Origin: DTKD01 sp964494345
GTDB lineage: Bacteria; Armatimonadota; UBA5829
Assembly: GCA_964494345.1 (NCBI GenBank)
Contig: CAZBSI010000001.1
Location: forward strand, 620,001 to 684,000
DNA length: 64,000 nt
Direction: 5' to 3'
Made by a program: the position numbers and the translations under genes. Of the stretch, positions 34,264-44,424 are shown in pieces; positions within the stretch are counted from its first letter, which is position 1; each line of letters begins with the position of its first letter. The notes below the pieces were generated by a model. The model had not been told where the DNA came from. It made no database searches and saw only the letters and a list, made by a program, of their open reading frames with translations.

Positions 34264-35274
34264 TTACTTCGATTTTTGCGCAAAACCAAGTGGCTCGCTG
34301 GCATAGCAGTCCATGTCCAGACCAGTAAGTTCGCCGCGCTGGTAGGCGAAATACGCAGCGGCGGCCGCCATAGCGGCGTTATCGGTGCATAAAACTGGCG
34401 GCGGCGCATTAACCGCAATGCCTAGTTCTTCCCCGCGGCTTTTAATGGAACTCTGCAATGCGCTGTTTGCCGCTACACCTCCCGCAAGCAGGACTTGTTT
34501 TACCGACTTTTGTTCAACTGCTCTGAACGTATGGTCCACCAGCACATCGACTACTGCCTGCTGAAAACTGGCTGCGACATCGGATATGGACACTTCTGCG
34601 CTCATCGATTGCACATACCGTATCACAGCAGTTTTTAGTCCGCTGAAGCTGAAGTCGAGGCTATCCCCTACCCTGGCTCTTGGAAAATCAATTGCACGAG
34701 GGTCGCCATCTCGTGCTATTTTGTCGATAATCGGTCCGCCGGGATAGCCGAGGTTCATTGCTCTCGCGCATTTATCAAACGCCTCCCCCGCTGCATCGTC
34801 GCGCGTGCGAGCCAGAATCTCATACTCGCCGTGATCAGTCATATATACCAAATCCGAGTGCCCGCCTGATACGACCAGGCAGATTAAAGGAAACTCTATA
34901 TCGGCATCTGTCAGGAAATTGGCGTAGATGTGAGCTTCGAGGTGATGCACGGCGACCAAAGGGATATTCGCAGCATAGGCTATGGTCTTAGCCGCAGCAG
35001 CGCCGACTATCAGCGCCCCGATCAGGCCAGGTCGATTGATCGCACCGATGCAGTCTATGTCGGCAAAGGTTGACTCGGAGCGATCGAGAGCTTCCTGGAT
35101 GACAGGCAAAACTAGCTCGACGTGACGACGGCTGGCCACTTCCGGCACAACCCCGCCGTATTTCGAGTGGATGTCGATTTGTGAAGCTATGACATTTGAC
35201 AGGATACGGCAACCGTCTTCAACTACTGCGGCGCTGGTCTCATCACAACTGGTTTCTATTCCGAGGACTTTCAC
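34264..35274 (-). CDS. tsaD: tRNA N6-threonylcarbamoyladenosine transferase subunit TsaD
   Basis: This 336-residue ASKHA-fold metalloprotein transfers threonylcarbamoyl to A37 of ANN-decoding tRNAs, working with TsaB/E/C, none of which is in the window. Metal ligands His111 and His115 (HHLEAH) sit at exactly the usual positions. The ends GIETSCDET and LLAGGVAANSAL are diagnostic. The GTG at 35274 overlaps the rimI stop as GTGA, implying translational coupling; starts further upstream would only add a poorly conserved tail. Confidence 0.96.
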   Translation of the reverse strand: MKVLGIETSCDETSAAVVEDGCRILSNVIASQIDIHSKYGGVVPEVASRRHVELVLPVIQEALDRSESTFADIDCIGAINRPGLIGALIVGAAAAKTIAYAANIPLVAVHHLEAHIYANFLTDADIEFPLICLVVSGGHSDLVYMTDHGEYEILARTRDDAAGEAFDKCARAMNLGYPGGPIIDKIARDGDPRAIDFPRARVGDSLDFSFSGLKTAVIRYVQSMSAEVSISDVAASFQQAVVDVLVDHTFRAVEQKSVKQVLLAGGVAANSALQSSIKSRGEELGIAVNAPPPVLCTDNAAMAAAAAYFAYQRGELTGLDMDCYASEPLGFAQKSK

Positions 35275-35786
35275 GTAGATTGCACACTTTTTGTCAGATT
35301 TTGCTTTAGCTCGGTGAGCCTGGTGTCGTATTCGATAGATGAGATGTTTTCCACCCACATGACCTGCGCGTCCTCGTGATTATCGGTATAATAGCCCCTT
35401 CTGATTGCAACCATCTGAAAGCCGTATTTGCGATAGAGGTTTTGGGCGATAATGTTGCTGTCACGAACCTCAAGGGTGGCTCGTTTCGCGTTCTGGCGGA
35501 TGGCTTCTTCGAGCATAGCGATAAGCAGTTGTTCACCGATTGACCTGCCCCGATATTGCTTTGAGACACCAAGCGTGGTGATGTGGGCTTCGTCCATTAT
35601 GACCCACTGCCCCGCATAGCCGACGATCTCGTCGTCGACGCAGGCGACCACATAATAAGCCGAGCGATTGGAAAGCTCAGTTAAATAAGAACTCTCCCTC
35701 CACGGCGCGGTAAAACATTCTCTCTCAATTATCATAACCGAAGGAACATCCTCCGGTTGCATTCGACGGATTTCTACCATCGTCAT
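35271..35786 (-). CDS. rimI: Ribosomal protein S18-alanine N-acetyltransferase RimI-like
   Basis: This 171-residue GNAT acetyltransferase has the acetyl-CoA loop QYRGRSIG (about 84-91 after the chosen start), the LEVRDSN.IAQNLYRKYGF motif and the RRGYYTDN..DA.VM ending of RimI. RimI acetylates protein N-termini and is often encoded with tsaD/tsaB. Start ATG 35786 has a GGGAG site 8 nt away. It shares a promoter and an overlapping stop/start with tsaD. Confidence 0.9.
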   Translation of the reverse strand: MTMVEIRRMQPEDVPSVMIIERECFTAPWRESSYLTELSNRSAYYVVACVDDEIVGYAGQWVIMDEAHITTLGVSKQYRGRSIGEQLLIAMLEEAIRQNAKRATLEVRDSNIIAQNLYRKYGFQMVAIRRGYYTDNHEDAQVMWVENISSIEYDTRLTELKQNLTKSVQST

Positions 35787-35810
35787 TAGATTATCTCCCA
35801 AAGGCAAGGT

Positions 35811-35839
35811 AGTCTAGCACTCGGCCTCAAGAGTGTCAA
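35811..35839 (-). promoter_or_regulatory. Promoter of rimI-tsaD
   Basis: On the minus strand a perfect TTGACA (35839-35834), a 17-nt spacer and TAGACT (35816-35811) with an extended TGc, 25 nt before the rimI start. Confidence 0.72.
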
Positions 35840-35964
35840 CCTGATCAGTCTATCTGCTTGCCTAGCTAGATTTTACACAGTTACAGGCCGCCGCTCAAGT
35901 ATTTTTGCACGTTCTTGCATATAAAACAAACTACCCGCAAAGGAGTTTGGCTTTATCGATTATA

Positions 35965-37368
35965 ATGAATTGCTGTATGAGTAGAGATTCTTCTTCACGT
36001 CGCAGCGATGCGACTGCAATTATAACCTCCGGACCGATCTGGAGCGCGGTGTGGTATCTGACCTGGCCATCGGCCATCAGCACCTTTATTATGACGTTTT
36101 ACAACATCGTAAACCGCGTCTTTTTAGGTCACGTGCCGAATGCGGAGGCGTCGCTTGCCGCGTCTGGAATCGGTGGAAATGCGCTCAACTTCCAAATGGC
36201 CCTGCTGTTTGGCCTGTCAGCCGGAGCATCAGCTTTGGTGTCGCGTTCTATCGGAGAGGACCGGCTGAGTGATGCGGTGCAAGCTGCAAGGCAATCGTTG
36301 ATATTATCTATATTAGCAGCAGTGCTAACCGGCGTGCCGTTGGCGTTGTGCGCAAGATATCTTGTCATAGCAATCGGCGCATCTGATACGGTGATACCGC
36401 TGGCGACCTCATACACGGCAATCATAAGCTGGGCATCTATTCCGTTGTTTGTGAATATGATCGCGACTGCTATTTTGCGCAGCCAGGGTGATGTGCGCTC
36501 GCCGTTGTATTCGGGAGCGGCTGTGATCGTAGTCAATGTGCTGTTGGATTGGCTGCTGATCTTCGGAATCGACGGGGTTCTTCAGCCGATGGGGATTCGC
36601 GGGGCCGCAGTGGCGACAGGGGTCTCTCGCGTCGTCGGAATGACGCTGACGTTGTGGTTTGTGCGGAGGTCGATGCTTGGTGATGCTCTTTCGCATTGGC
36701 GGCTCGATCTACACTGGCTGGGCCGGATATTTAATATCGGGTGGCCAGCTTCTGCTCAAAACCTGGTGATGTCGCTTGCATCGGCTGGGTATTTGCGAAT
36801 ATTGGGAATGCTGCCGCACGGGCAGGCAACTCCTGCGCAGGCCGCGTATACGGTGGCCCTTGCATTGGAGGCGCTTGCCTTTCAGCCGGGGATTGCCTAT
36901 AGCATGGCGGCGACTCCCCTTGTAGGGCAAAACCTGGGCGCCAACAAACCAAAACGTGCTGTGCGCAGCGCATGGGTGGCGGCTGGGCAGGCGTCAGCGA
37001 TTATGGGCTTGATAGCGTCTCTGTTTTTGATAATACCTGAAGGTCTTGCGCGGCCGTTTAGCTCAGATGTAGCGCTGGTGCCTCTAATCGTGGCGTATTT
37101 GCGGATAAACTCCTTTTCTGAACCGTTTTTGGCTCTAAATATGGTGCTGCGCGGGGCTTTGCAGGGGGCGGGCAATACCAGAATGCCGTTTGTATTGACC
37201 GCAGTAAGCCTTTTGGTGGTGCGCCTGCCGCTGGAATGGCTGCTGGCGATTCATTTCAAGATGGGCGCAGCCGGTGCCTGGTGGTCGATGTCGGTAACGG
37301 CGTGTTTAGGAGGAGCGTTGATGGCCGCATGGTTCAAGTTCGGCAACTGGAGAGAGACCAAAGTCTAG
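35965..37368 (+). CDS. MATE family efflux transporter
   Basis: A 467-residue polytopic membrane protein with about 12 helices and the MATE pattern of two homologous halves. GPIWSAVWYLTWPSAIS starts helix 1. P-rich helices and GIAYSMAATPLVGQNLGANKPKRAVRSAW mark the second half, the classical MATE signature. It would export drugs or metabolites by Na+ or H+ antiport. The start is uncertain: ATG 35965 and ATG 35977 are both possible, and the only AAGGAG site (35940-35945) is poorly spaced from either. The stop is 5 nt from the convergent vanW-like stop. Confidence 0.9.
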   Translation: MNCCMSRDSSSRRSDATAIITSGPIWSAVWYLTWPSAISTFIMTFYNIVNRVFLGHVPNAEASLAASGIGGNALNFQMALLFGLSAGASALVSRSIGEDRLSDAVQAARQSLILSILAAVLTGVPLALCARYLVIAIGASDTVIPLATSYTAIISWASIPLFVNMIATAILRSQGDVRSPLYSGAAVIVVNVLLDWLLIFGIDGVLQPMGIRGAAVATGVSRVVGMTLTLWFVRRSMLGDALSHWRLDLHWLGRIFNIGWPASAQNLVMSLASAGYLRILGMLPHGQATPAQAAYTVALALEALAFQPGIAYSMAATPLVGQNLGANKPKRAVRSAWVAAGQASAIMGLIASLFLIIPEGLARPFSSDVALVPLIVAYLRINSFSEPFLALNMVLRGALQGAGNTRMPFVLTAVSLLVVRLPLEWLLAIHFKMGAAGAWWSMSVTACLGGALMAAWFKFGNWRETKV

Positions 37369-37373
37369 CTGGC

Positions 37374-38156
37374 TTACCTATTCACCATCCGGACCACTCG
37401 ATTCATCACGGGGTAGTTGTCATCAGAAATCAGCTCCCGGCGGACCTTGTCAGGATACTCGAAACAACGATATGTGCGGACGTGGAAGCCAGGGTGACCG
37501 CGATTTACCACTTTTAATCGACCTCGACTCTCGTCGCCGGGAAGCAATATCTGACCGGGTCTGGTAAGCGATGCCGTCTGGGTTTCGATGCGGACTTTAT
37601 AATCGGGCCGAGAGATCGTATAGAGGCGAAAGACGACTTTATCGTCGAGGACTTTGCCGGATATCCTCACCGGGGTCGGCAGGCTATTGGCGAACTTCAG
37701 GTCGATGTTGGAATACGCCACTGCGGCATCACGTCCAATCGGGGCGTATCGCGCAGGCCAGTGGTGTCGGTGACGCTCGATTATCTTCAATCCCGCAAGC
37801 AGCGCGGCGTTATACAGGGTGGAGGAGGTTTGGCAGACTCCTCCGCCCCAATCGTTGATAAGTTCACCATCATAACTCACTGGCGCTCTCTTGTAGCCCA
37901 TATCCGCGGTCCACGGGCCGACTGTTTTAGTAAAAGAGAAGACCTCGCCGGGCTGAAGCACCGTTCCGTCAATGCGCCTGGCCGCCAAAGTCAGGTTATG
38001 GATCTGCGAAGGGGTGCGGCCACGCAAACCGGTTGTGTAGCTTCCGATCTCACGTTCTTTAGCAGGCTGAGCAACCGCCCATAAACCCAGCCCTGCCAGT
38101 ACTGAGGCGCAGAGAATAATCCCGATTAACGCGGCTGCGACGTTACCTCTTCTCAT
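37374..38156 (-). CDS. VanW family protein
   Basis: This 260-residue protein has one N-terminal membrane helix or signal (about 7-28) and the VanW domain: LRGRTPSQIHNLTLAARRIDGTVLQPGEVFSF, GPW....GYK.AP, and the nearly invariant WGGGVCQTSSTLYNAAL. A G5-like or linker region is absent. VanW proteins occur in vancomycin-resistance and cell-wall contexts but their biochemical role is not established. It starts at ATG 38156, overlapping the stop of the alpha-2-macroglobulin gene as ATGA, so the two are co-translated. Confidence 0.9.
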   Translation of the reverse strand: MRRGNVAAALIGIILCASVLAGLGLWAVAQPAKEREIGSYTTGLRGRTPSQIHNLTLAARRIDGTVLQPGEVFSFTKTVGPWTADMGYKRAPVSYDGELINDWGGGVCQTSSTLYNAALLAGLKIIERHRHHWPARYAPIGRDAAVAYSNIDLKFANSLPTPVRISGKVLDDKVVFRLYTISRPDYKVRIETQTASLTRPGQILLPGDESRGRLKVVNRGHPGFHVRTYRCFEYPDKVRRELISDDNYPVMNRVVRMVNR

Positions 38157-41100
38157 TTGACTATAAACCCTGTCTCACCGGTGGTCGTTCGAGCCGATGG
38201 ATTGTACATCGAGAAGAACTGAGCCGGAAGAGCAGTGTATTTGCCAGCAAACCCGGCTCTCATATTGTATTCGATTACGCGTTTGCCAGGCGCGATGGAA
38301 TCGACGTAGAAAGCTATCCTGTCGTCGCGAATATCCCGTCCAACCCACCAGTTTTGCCAGTCATAGTAAAACACATTGCCCCGGTCGACTATCTCGCAAC
38401 CCGCCGGTATGAAGTCCTCCACCATCATATGACTGACGCTTTGTTTGGCGGTTACTATCAGCCGCACGAGGATAATATCACCCGATTTGCAGCTATTAAC
38501 CGGGGAACCCATATATCTTTTAATTGGGTTGCTGAAATACTGCGGTTTGGGTTTATAGTAAGAGCGCTCAATAGATATACCCTCTTTGCTGGCAAGCGGG
38601 GGTATGGGGTTGCGAGCGATATATTGTGTGAGGTTCGTGGAGAAATACAGGTTGCCAGGGCCTGTTTTTTGTATGGTAAGTTCATTGCGGCCTTTTCTTA
38701 AATCGCGGCCCGGTATGGTAATGTTCACCTGCGGATCGAAAATCGAAGCCTTGTCAAAATGGAGCTTGCGAATTTGCTTGCCGTTGATGGATATGACCGC
38801 ATCGTAGTCGGGGGTTAGCTCTTTGGTCCTACCCAGGAACTCGGACATAGCATATAGCGTGAATGCTGTGCCCCTGGTGGACATCCAGTAGTTGTCGAAG
38901 CGTTGGCTCATCAACCAGCGGACTATGCCGTAAGCGCGATCGTCATTGGGTCGAATGCGCAACAGCGCCTGCAATGCCAAAGCTGTGGCTTCGAGATCGC
39001 CGCCAGCCCATTTTGATATGCCTGCCCAGTGAGTGTCCCCGGATACTATGGCGTGTTGGAACAACCTCTGCAAAGTAGCCTCCGCGCGATTGTGCATTCC
39101 AAGTTGCTGAAAGCCGAGCGCGAGAACCGCAAGCGCCTCGTTGTTGACGTTTTTGCGCCGAATAATCTGCTCCATTGTCTTTGAGGAATCATATCCGCCC
39201 AGAGCCAGCACATACGCTGCAAATGCCCTGGGATATAGCCTCACTTTGTTAGATGGCGCCGCCTCCGAAAGCTGCTGCATTGCGCGGTTCAACACATCCT
39301 GATTTACAGGAAAACCTGCGTCGCGGGCCTGGATAAGAGCATAGGTCACGTAAGCGGTCATCCACACGTCGGGATTGCCGTATTCGCTCCAGCCCCAACC
39401 TCCTTCGGGAAGCTCCATTGTGTAGAGCCTGCTGAAGCCCTGGCTTACCATATCGGGCAGCTTCTTCTGAAGTTCCGGCTCGCTGATGCCGAGCGACTTC
39501 AGCGATCGATATAAAATAACATCCGGTAAGAATCGGCTCACGGTCTGTTCAGTGCAGCCGTAGGGATAGCCCGCAAGATAATCCAGCGAGCCAAGCATCG
39601 TAGCAGCAAGAGACGGGGCCAGACGAATCTGAAGGTTAGTCGATTCGATGATCGAGTCTTTGCGTATATTGATTATAGTTTTTGACTCACCGGTATCTGT
39701 CAACACTTTATTGGCGGCAGTTATCATCTGCTCGCCATGCGCCTTTACCGGCAGGACGAGTTCGATGGCGTCTCCGACCTTTTGGCCCTCCGCTGTAACT
39801 GTGATTTTAAATGCACCGGCTTTGGGCGCGCTGACTGTCCATTCGACACGTTGCGAACCGTCCTTGCGGACATTAACAGTCTGCTCCAGGTTATCCCGCA
39901 CTTTCAGGCCAGGTGCTTTCAAGCGCACCCTGACACGCTGATCTGTGCCGGTGTAGTTGTGCACTGCAGCCACCAGACAGCAGCTATCTCCCTGCACCAT
40001 AAATCGGGGCAGTTCTAATCGCACCAGCATATCCTGCTGTGAAAGAACTGTATTTTGGGATTGGCCGCATAATGTGTCGAAAGTAATAGCGCGTGCGGTG
40101 GCTCTCCAAGTGGTAAGATTGTCAGGCCATTCGAAGCTGACGTTAGCCATCCCCTGCGTGTCGGTGATAATCGCAGGGTTCCAATAGGCAGTGTCCAGAA
40201 ATTTCCTGCGAATCTTAATCGGCTCGTCTCGCAGCGCAGCTCCAGCCTTGTCGGGGTCGCTGAGATATATCTGTGGGAAAGAGAACCCGGTGTCGACGCT
40301 ATTCCAGGTTTTTGCATAGAAGAAATCGGTTATGGGAGTAGTGTAATCGGGCTGCACAGCGTAGATAGCCTCGTCTACTACTCCAAGGGAGAGTTCCGCG
40401 CTGACCGGTTTGCCTTTGGAATCGGTGACTTTAATGTCATAAGTAGCTTTCTGGCCGGGTTTGTAGCGTTTTTTGTCTGGTTTTATGGCGACGTTCAACG
40501 ATTGAGACGCCACCGAAACGTTGACCCCGCCAGTGGCAGTATTGAACTGCTTATCTTTGACGTAACACGCCGAGAAATAGATGTTTGGCTTATAGTCATC
40601 GCGAATCTTAAACTCAAGCCAGGCAGAATCGGAATCCAGCTTTACCGTCTGCGCTTCATAAAGCCGGGAGCCCTCGACAGATACAAGCGCGGTCGCGCCC
40701 GGATTATTCGAGATAATCAACACTTTCGCAGTCTCGCCAGGAGTGTACGAGCGCTTATCCGTGATGATTTCCAATTGATTGGTTGTATGGAAGTGACATT
40801 GCTCTCCTTCGTGGCACGAATATAGATAGCAATTAGCCTTTATCCCATTTCCACGGGCATCCTTTGCAAATGCGAAAACCAGATAGGAGCCAGATTTCTT
40901 GATCGGCAGCATCAGGGAAGCCTGCCCACGGGAGTTCGTCTTTACATTTCTGCGTTCAAGTGTTTCCTGGCGGCCATCACCCCAGGGTTGATGAATCAAC
41001 GCGACAGTCACCAGTTGATTTTTGATCGGCCGCTTGTTGTAGTCTTTGACATCGACCAGGATTTTTGTGTTTGTGCCAGGCTTTACAAACTGATCGTTTG

Positions 41101-42859
41101 AACGGACTGAGACCGCAAACTCCCCGCGAGTGACGAGAACGGCGGCATCGCCTGTAGCGAAGGCGTCTGCTTTGTCGGTTACCGAGGCCGAGAGCTCAAA
41201 TCTTTGATCTGTGGTCCCTTCATCGTCTTGGGTAGATTGATCCCAATTTGCTACAAACTCGACAGTGGCTTCGCCGTTTTTATCAGTTCGAATTGTGCCG
41301 TCCTTGACCCATTGACCATAGCCATATTGCGAATAACCGGAATCGTCAGTTGAAGAGCCGTCGTAGTCTTCAAAGAGCCAGAACGATGAGCGCAGGATGT
41401 TGTAGGCGACTGTGGCGTTGACAACAGGCGCGCCGAAGTAGTAGCTGGCAGAGATTTTGGCTTTTACCACATCTCCGCGAGCATATCTCGGTTTGTCGAA
41501 GGTTACATTTACGCTGAATTCGGGCTTGCGGTATGCCGATACGGTGAAGTTGCCGACGGTGCTGCCGGTTCTTTGGGTGCCAACTGCGACGCTGATACTG
41601 TATTGTCCGGTTGGAGCCTCCCGGTTCAGATTAAGAGAGCCAGAGAATCCGCCGAATTTGTCGGTTTTGCTCTGGACACGCTGCAGCAGCGTATCGTTTG
41701 GGTCGCGTACCTCGATTGTTACATCTTTGTCGACGGGAGTCGTATACCCATAGGCGTGTTTTTCTCGGAGCAATCCTTTATAAAAAACGGTCTGGTTGGG
41801 GCGATAAACCGGGCGATCAGTGTAGACATATATGCTGTTGTCGGTTGAAGGCAGGCTGGAGAGGCTGGAGGACACAAAGGCGATCGACTCCCCATTTCGT
41901 GCCAGGACCACTCCGCTTCGATCCTGCCCTAACGCGTTCGAAATATCGTAGTCATACAATCCATTGGAATCAGTCCTGCCGCTGGATATGGGTTGCCCGG
42001 CGGTGTATATAGTGAGATCGGCGGACTGGACGGGTTCCCCAGTCTTCAGGTCAACGGCATACGCAAGAGTCCTCCCAGGGGCGGACTTTGTAACCAGACC
42101 CAGCGAAGTAACCAATACCCAATCGACATCCCGCAACCCACCGGCGGTTACCTCGATAATATATAGCCCCGGGCTTAGCTCATCGCCTTTTATTCGACGC
42201 ACAAAGATGCCCTCGGCGTCTTTACGAGCTATCGATTTGGTAGTTTTGGAGACAAAAGTCAAGGCGGGATTGGCTGCAAGGTTCAGGGCGTTTTTCTGGG
42301 CTGTAGAGAGATAATACGATGATCCCAACAGACGATACATAGAACCCTGGCTGCGCACCATAAAAGATTCCGTATCGACTTTGTATGTGGTGATACTCAG
42401 TGTGTTAGAGTCAACAAACCCATTGCAGGTAAACGAGAAAGTCTCATCGGGCGTGAATACATTCTGATCCATGTTGACCCATAGGTTTGGCTCCTGTGGT
42501 TGCAGTTCTACGGCGATTTTCTCTGTTTTGGCCTCAGCGATACTCACAGGCACATCATTGATGCTGTGTCTTGAGCTGTAAATGGAGAGCTTATATTCAC
42601 CTGCTACGACCGATCCGAACTCAAATTTGCCGTCGGCTTTGACATTGGCAGAATAGTTCAGCGTCTCGCCGTCTATTTTTTTTGTGGAGGTAAGATATGC
42701 ATTCGCTGTAAAAGTTTTGCCGCTTTCCTGCGCGACAGCGATCCCTTGCAGTGCCCCTCGCGGGCTTTCCTGGGCGATTCCATAGATGAGAAACCCGGCA
42801 GCGCACAGGAAGACGAGTATGATAACCAATCGAAAGTTGAGCAGACGATTAGCAGGCAT
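38153..42859 (-). CDS. Bacterial alpha-2-macroglobulin with intact thioester
   Basis: This 1568-residue exported protein is a protease trap thought to protect the periplasm or cell surface. It has an N-terminal membrane helix (about 9-27), repeated macroglobulin domains with the VYVYTDRPVYRPNQTVF-type motif, and an alpha-2-macroglobulin domain with YWNPAIITD..G.A.VSFEWPDNLTTWR. The thioester motif is Cys1102-Thr-Glu-Gln1105 in PYGCTEQ, followed by the helical thioester domain. There is no lipobox cysteine. ATG 42859 has GGAGGA, 1 nt after the upstream gene's stop. Family members are usually beside a PBP1C gene; here a polytopic membrane protein and VanW take that place. Confidence 0.94.
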   Translation of the reverse strand: MPANRLLNFRLVIILVFLCAAGFLIYGIAQESPRGALQGIAVAQESGKTFTANAYLTSTKKIDGETLNYSANVKADGKFEFGSVVAGEYKLSIYSSRHSINDVPVSIAEAKTEKIAVELQPQEPNLWVNMDQNVFTPDETFSFTCNGFVDSNTLSITTYKVDTESFMVRSQGSMYRLLGSSYYLSTAQKNALNLAANPALTFVSKTTKSIARKDAEGIFVRRIKGDELSPGLYIIEVTAGGLRDVDWVLVTSLGLVTKSAPGRTLAYAVDLKTGEPVQSADLTIYTAGQPISSGRTDSNGLYDYDISNALGQDRSGVVLARNGESIAFVSSSLSSLPSTDNSIYVYTDRPVYRPNQTVFYKGLLREKHAYGYTTPVDKDVTIEVRDPNDTLLQRVQSKTDKFGGFSGSLNLNREAPTGQYSISVAVGTQRTGSTVGNFTVSAYRKPEFSVNVTFDKPRYARGDVVKAKISASYYFGAPVVNATVAYNILRSSFWLFEDYDGSSTDDSGYSQYGYGQWVKDGTIRTDKNGEATVEFVANWDQSTQDDEGTTDQRFELSASVTDKADAFATGDAAVLVTRGEFAVSVRSNDQFVKPGTNTKILVDVKDYNKRPIKNQLVTVALIHQPWGDGRQETLERRNVKTNSRGQASLMLPIKKSGSYLVFAFAKDARGNGIKANCYLYSCHEGEQCHFHTTNQLEIITDKRSYTPGETAKVLIISNNPGATALVSVEGSRLYEAQTVKLDSDSAWLEFKIRDDYKPNIYFSACYVKDKQFNTATGGVNVSVASQSLNVAIKPDKKRYKPGQKATYDIKVTDSKGKPVSAELSLGVVDEAIYAVQPDYTTPITDFFYAKTWNSVDTGFSFPQIYLSDPDKAGAALRDEPIKIRRKFLDTAYWNPAIITDTQGMANVSFEWPDNLTTWRATARAITFDTLCGQSQNTVLSQQDMLVRLELPRFMVQGDSCCLVAAVHNYTGTDQRVRVRLKAPGLKVRDNLEQTVNVRKDGSQRVEWTVSAPKAGAFKITVTAEGQKVGDAIELVLPVKAHGEQMITAANKVLTDTGESKTIINIRKDSIIESTNLQIRLAPSLAATMLGSLDYLAGYPYGCTEQTVSRFLPDVILYRSLKSLGISEPELQKKLPDMVSQGFSRLYTMELPEGGWGWSEYGNPDVWMTAYVTYALIQARDAGFPVNQDVLNRAMQQLSEAAPSNKVRLYPRAFAAYVLALGGYDSSKTMEQIIRRKNVNNEALAVLALGFQQLGMHNRAEATLQRLFQHAIVSGDTHWAGISKWAGGDLEATALALQALLRIRPNDDRAYGIVRWLMSQRFDNYWMSTRGTAFTLYAMSEFLGRTKELTPDYDAVISINGKQIRKLHFDKASIFDPQVNITIPGRDLRKGRNELTIQKTGPGNLYFSTNLTQYIARNPIPPLASKEGISIERSYYKPKPQYFSNPIKRYMGSPVNSCKSGDIILVRLIVTAKQSVSHMMVEDFIPAGCEIVDRGNVFYYDWQNWWVGRDIRDDRIAFYVDSIAPGKRVIEYNMRAGFAGKYTALPAQFFSMYNPSARTTTGETGFIVK

Positions 42860-42860
42860 G

Positions 42861-44390
42861 TTATTCCTCCGTGCGTCTGGAAAGTCCGTTGCGCAGGCCG
42901 CATAATGCAAAGTAGACCGCGAATATTACCACCAGTCCAACCAGCACCCATATACGCACTGCCCGGGTCAGTTCAAAGTCCAAAAGCGGCTTGATGAACT
43001 GGATAGCAACCAACTCCGCACCGATGGCGAAGAGACCGATTTTTAGAGGATTGTGTTCCTGGGGCTGCCACGTGATTGCAGCGAATATAATAGCCATAGC
43101 AAGACCGAAGATCAGGCCCAACACGGCGTTAAGCTGCCAAAGGACGAAAATCGCAAGCGGAGACATCGCCGCAACTACCCCCAGTGCAAATGCTTGAGAA
43201 TATCTCGAAAGCCAATCTGGCTGGCTGGCATGTCGTGAAAATAGAAAAGGAATTAGAGCGCCGATGGTCGCTGCTATGAACGTATAATGCGTCTGCAGCC
43301 CAGTTCGTCGAAGCCCAAGGCTGATATACTCGGACAAAAACAGGCGATAAAGCAACATCGCCAACCCGAAGCATAATATTATTTGCAAAACAAGGCTTAT
43401 TTTGCCCAGGCCGTCATCGTTATGGTCTGTCTCGCCGGATACCGGAAGAGCGATGGCCCAGGCAGCTATCAACCCTATCGCTACTCCCAACCCCGCCCAT
43501 AGTTTGAAAACGGCCGTGACGAAAGCCACCATCAATAGCGCACTTACGAAGAATGCTTTCCTGCTTGTGTCAGGGTTAGATACTGATGCCATCAACCACG
43601 CCACGACACTCGCGATACCAAGCCCAATCGCTACTACCTCAAGCAATGACCAGGTTTCAAACACCTTCCAGGAATAAATAGCAGTAAGCGCGGCGGTCAA
43701 TAGCGCTGAAATAAAAATCGCGATGCAATAGAACTTGCCAGGGTTTTGGCGCAAGGATCCTAATGACGAAAGCTCAATGGCTACATAATTTGCCAATAAG
43801 GCTGTTAATGCGATCAAAATCGGCATAGCCCAGCGTTGGGAGAACATTTCAGAGTCGTAGTGCTTAATCGAAAATATCACGGCAGTCGCGAGGGTAATAG
43901 AGAACAGCGTCCAACTGCCCAGGTTGATCGGTGATGACTCGGTGCGCATGCCGAGTTGGAGTATGCCGACCATTATGGAAGCAAGTGCGACACCCATGAG
44001 TGAATTGACCAGATCGTCGATAAAGATGCTGAAGACCAATGAGACGGCAAACAGTGCGGCAAAGCCATAAAATAAGGCAGCGAGCCGCTTTTCTCTGAGT
44101 GTGGATTTCAGAGCGGCGGAGATTAGTCTGGCAGAGGTGAGAACAACCGCCGTGCCCGTGAGGCCGCCTGTAAGCCAGCCGTAAGCCAGGCCTTCTTCTA
44201 TGGAGAGCAGCGCCCTGATTCGCAGCCCGATCAGCCAAAAGATAATCGTGATGACAAATGCAGCGCTCGCGCAGAGCCAGTCTATCTTATGCTCTCCCGC
44301 ACCTCGTTTGTAGCCGCCGATTAGTCCGAAAACCGCCAGGCACCCGATTATGCCTATACCAACTCCTAACCAACCCAATCCTGTTTCCAT
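42861..44390 (-). CDS. Unknown polytopic membrane protein of the alpha-2-macroglobulin operon
   Basis: I do not recognise this 509-residue protein. It is almost entirely hydrophobic, with roughly 13-14 predicted membrane helices and short charged loops, a small charged N-terminal loop (GYKRGAGEHK) and a basic-acidic tail (GLSRRTEE). No transporter signature or catalytic motif stands out. ATG 44390 has a strong GAGGGGG site. Its stop lies 1 nt before the alpha-2-macroglobulin start, so the two are certainly co-transcribed. It may anchor, export or sense for the protease-trap system; this is inferred from position only. Confidence 0.8.
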   Translation of the reverse strand: METGLGWLGVGIGIIGCLAVFGLIGGYKRGAGEHKIDWLCASAAFVITIIFWLIGLRIRALLSIEEGLAYGWLTGGLTGTAVVLTSARLISAALKSTLREKRLAALFYGFAALFAVSLVFSIFIDDLVNSLMGVALASIMVGILQLGMRTESSPINLGSWTLFSITLATAVIFSIKHYDSEMFSQRWAMPILIALTALLANYVAIELSSLGSLRQNPGKFYCIAIFISALLTAALTAIYSWKVFETWSLLEVVAIGLGIASVVAWLMASVSNPDTSRKAFFVSALLMVAFVTAVFKLWAGLGVAIGLIAAWAIALPVSGETDHNDDGLGKISLVLQIILCFGLAMLLYRLFLSEYISLGLRRTGLQTHYTFIAATIGALIPFLFSRHASQPDWLSRYSQAFALGVVAAMSPLAIFVLWQLNAVLGLIFGLAMAIIFAAITWQPQEHNPLKIGLFAIGAELVAIQFIKPLLDFELTRAVRIWVLVGLVVIFAVYFALCGLRNGLSRRTEE

Positions 44391-44415
44391 AGCCCCCTCG
44401 CTTTTTGCCTACGAG

Positions 44416-44424
44416 ATTTTAACA
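44416..44424 (-). promoter_or_regulatory. Extended -10 element of the membrane protein-A2M-VanW operon
   Basis: TGtTAAAAT on the minus strand ends 25 nt before the ATG at 44390. The -35 region (GCGTTA at the right distance) is weak, so the call rests on the extended -10 alone. Confidence 0.35.

Noticed and set aside
35920..35925. TATAAA as a -10 box for the MATE gene
   Set aside because: No matching -35 element at 16-18 nt; the start of the gene itself is uncertain.
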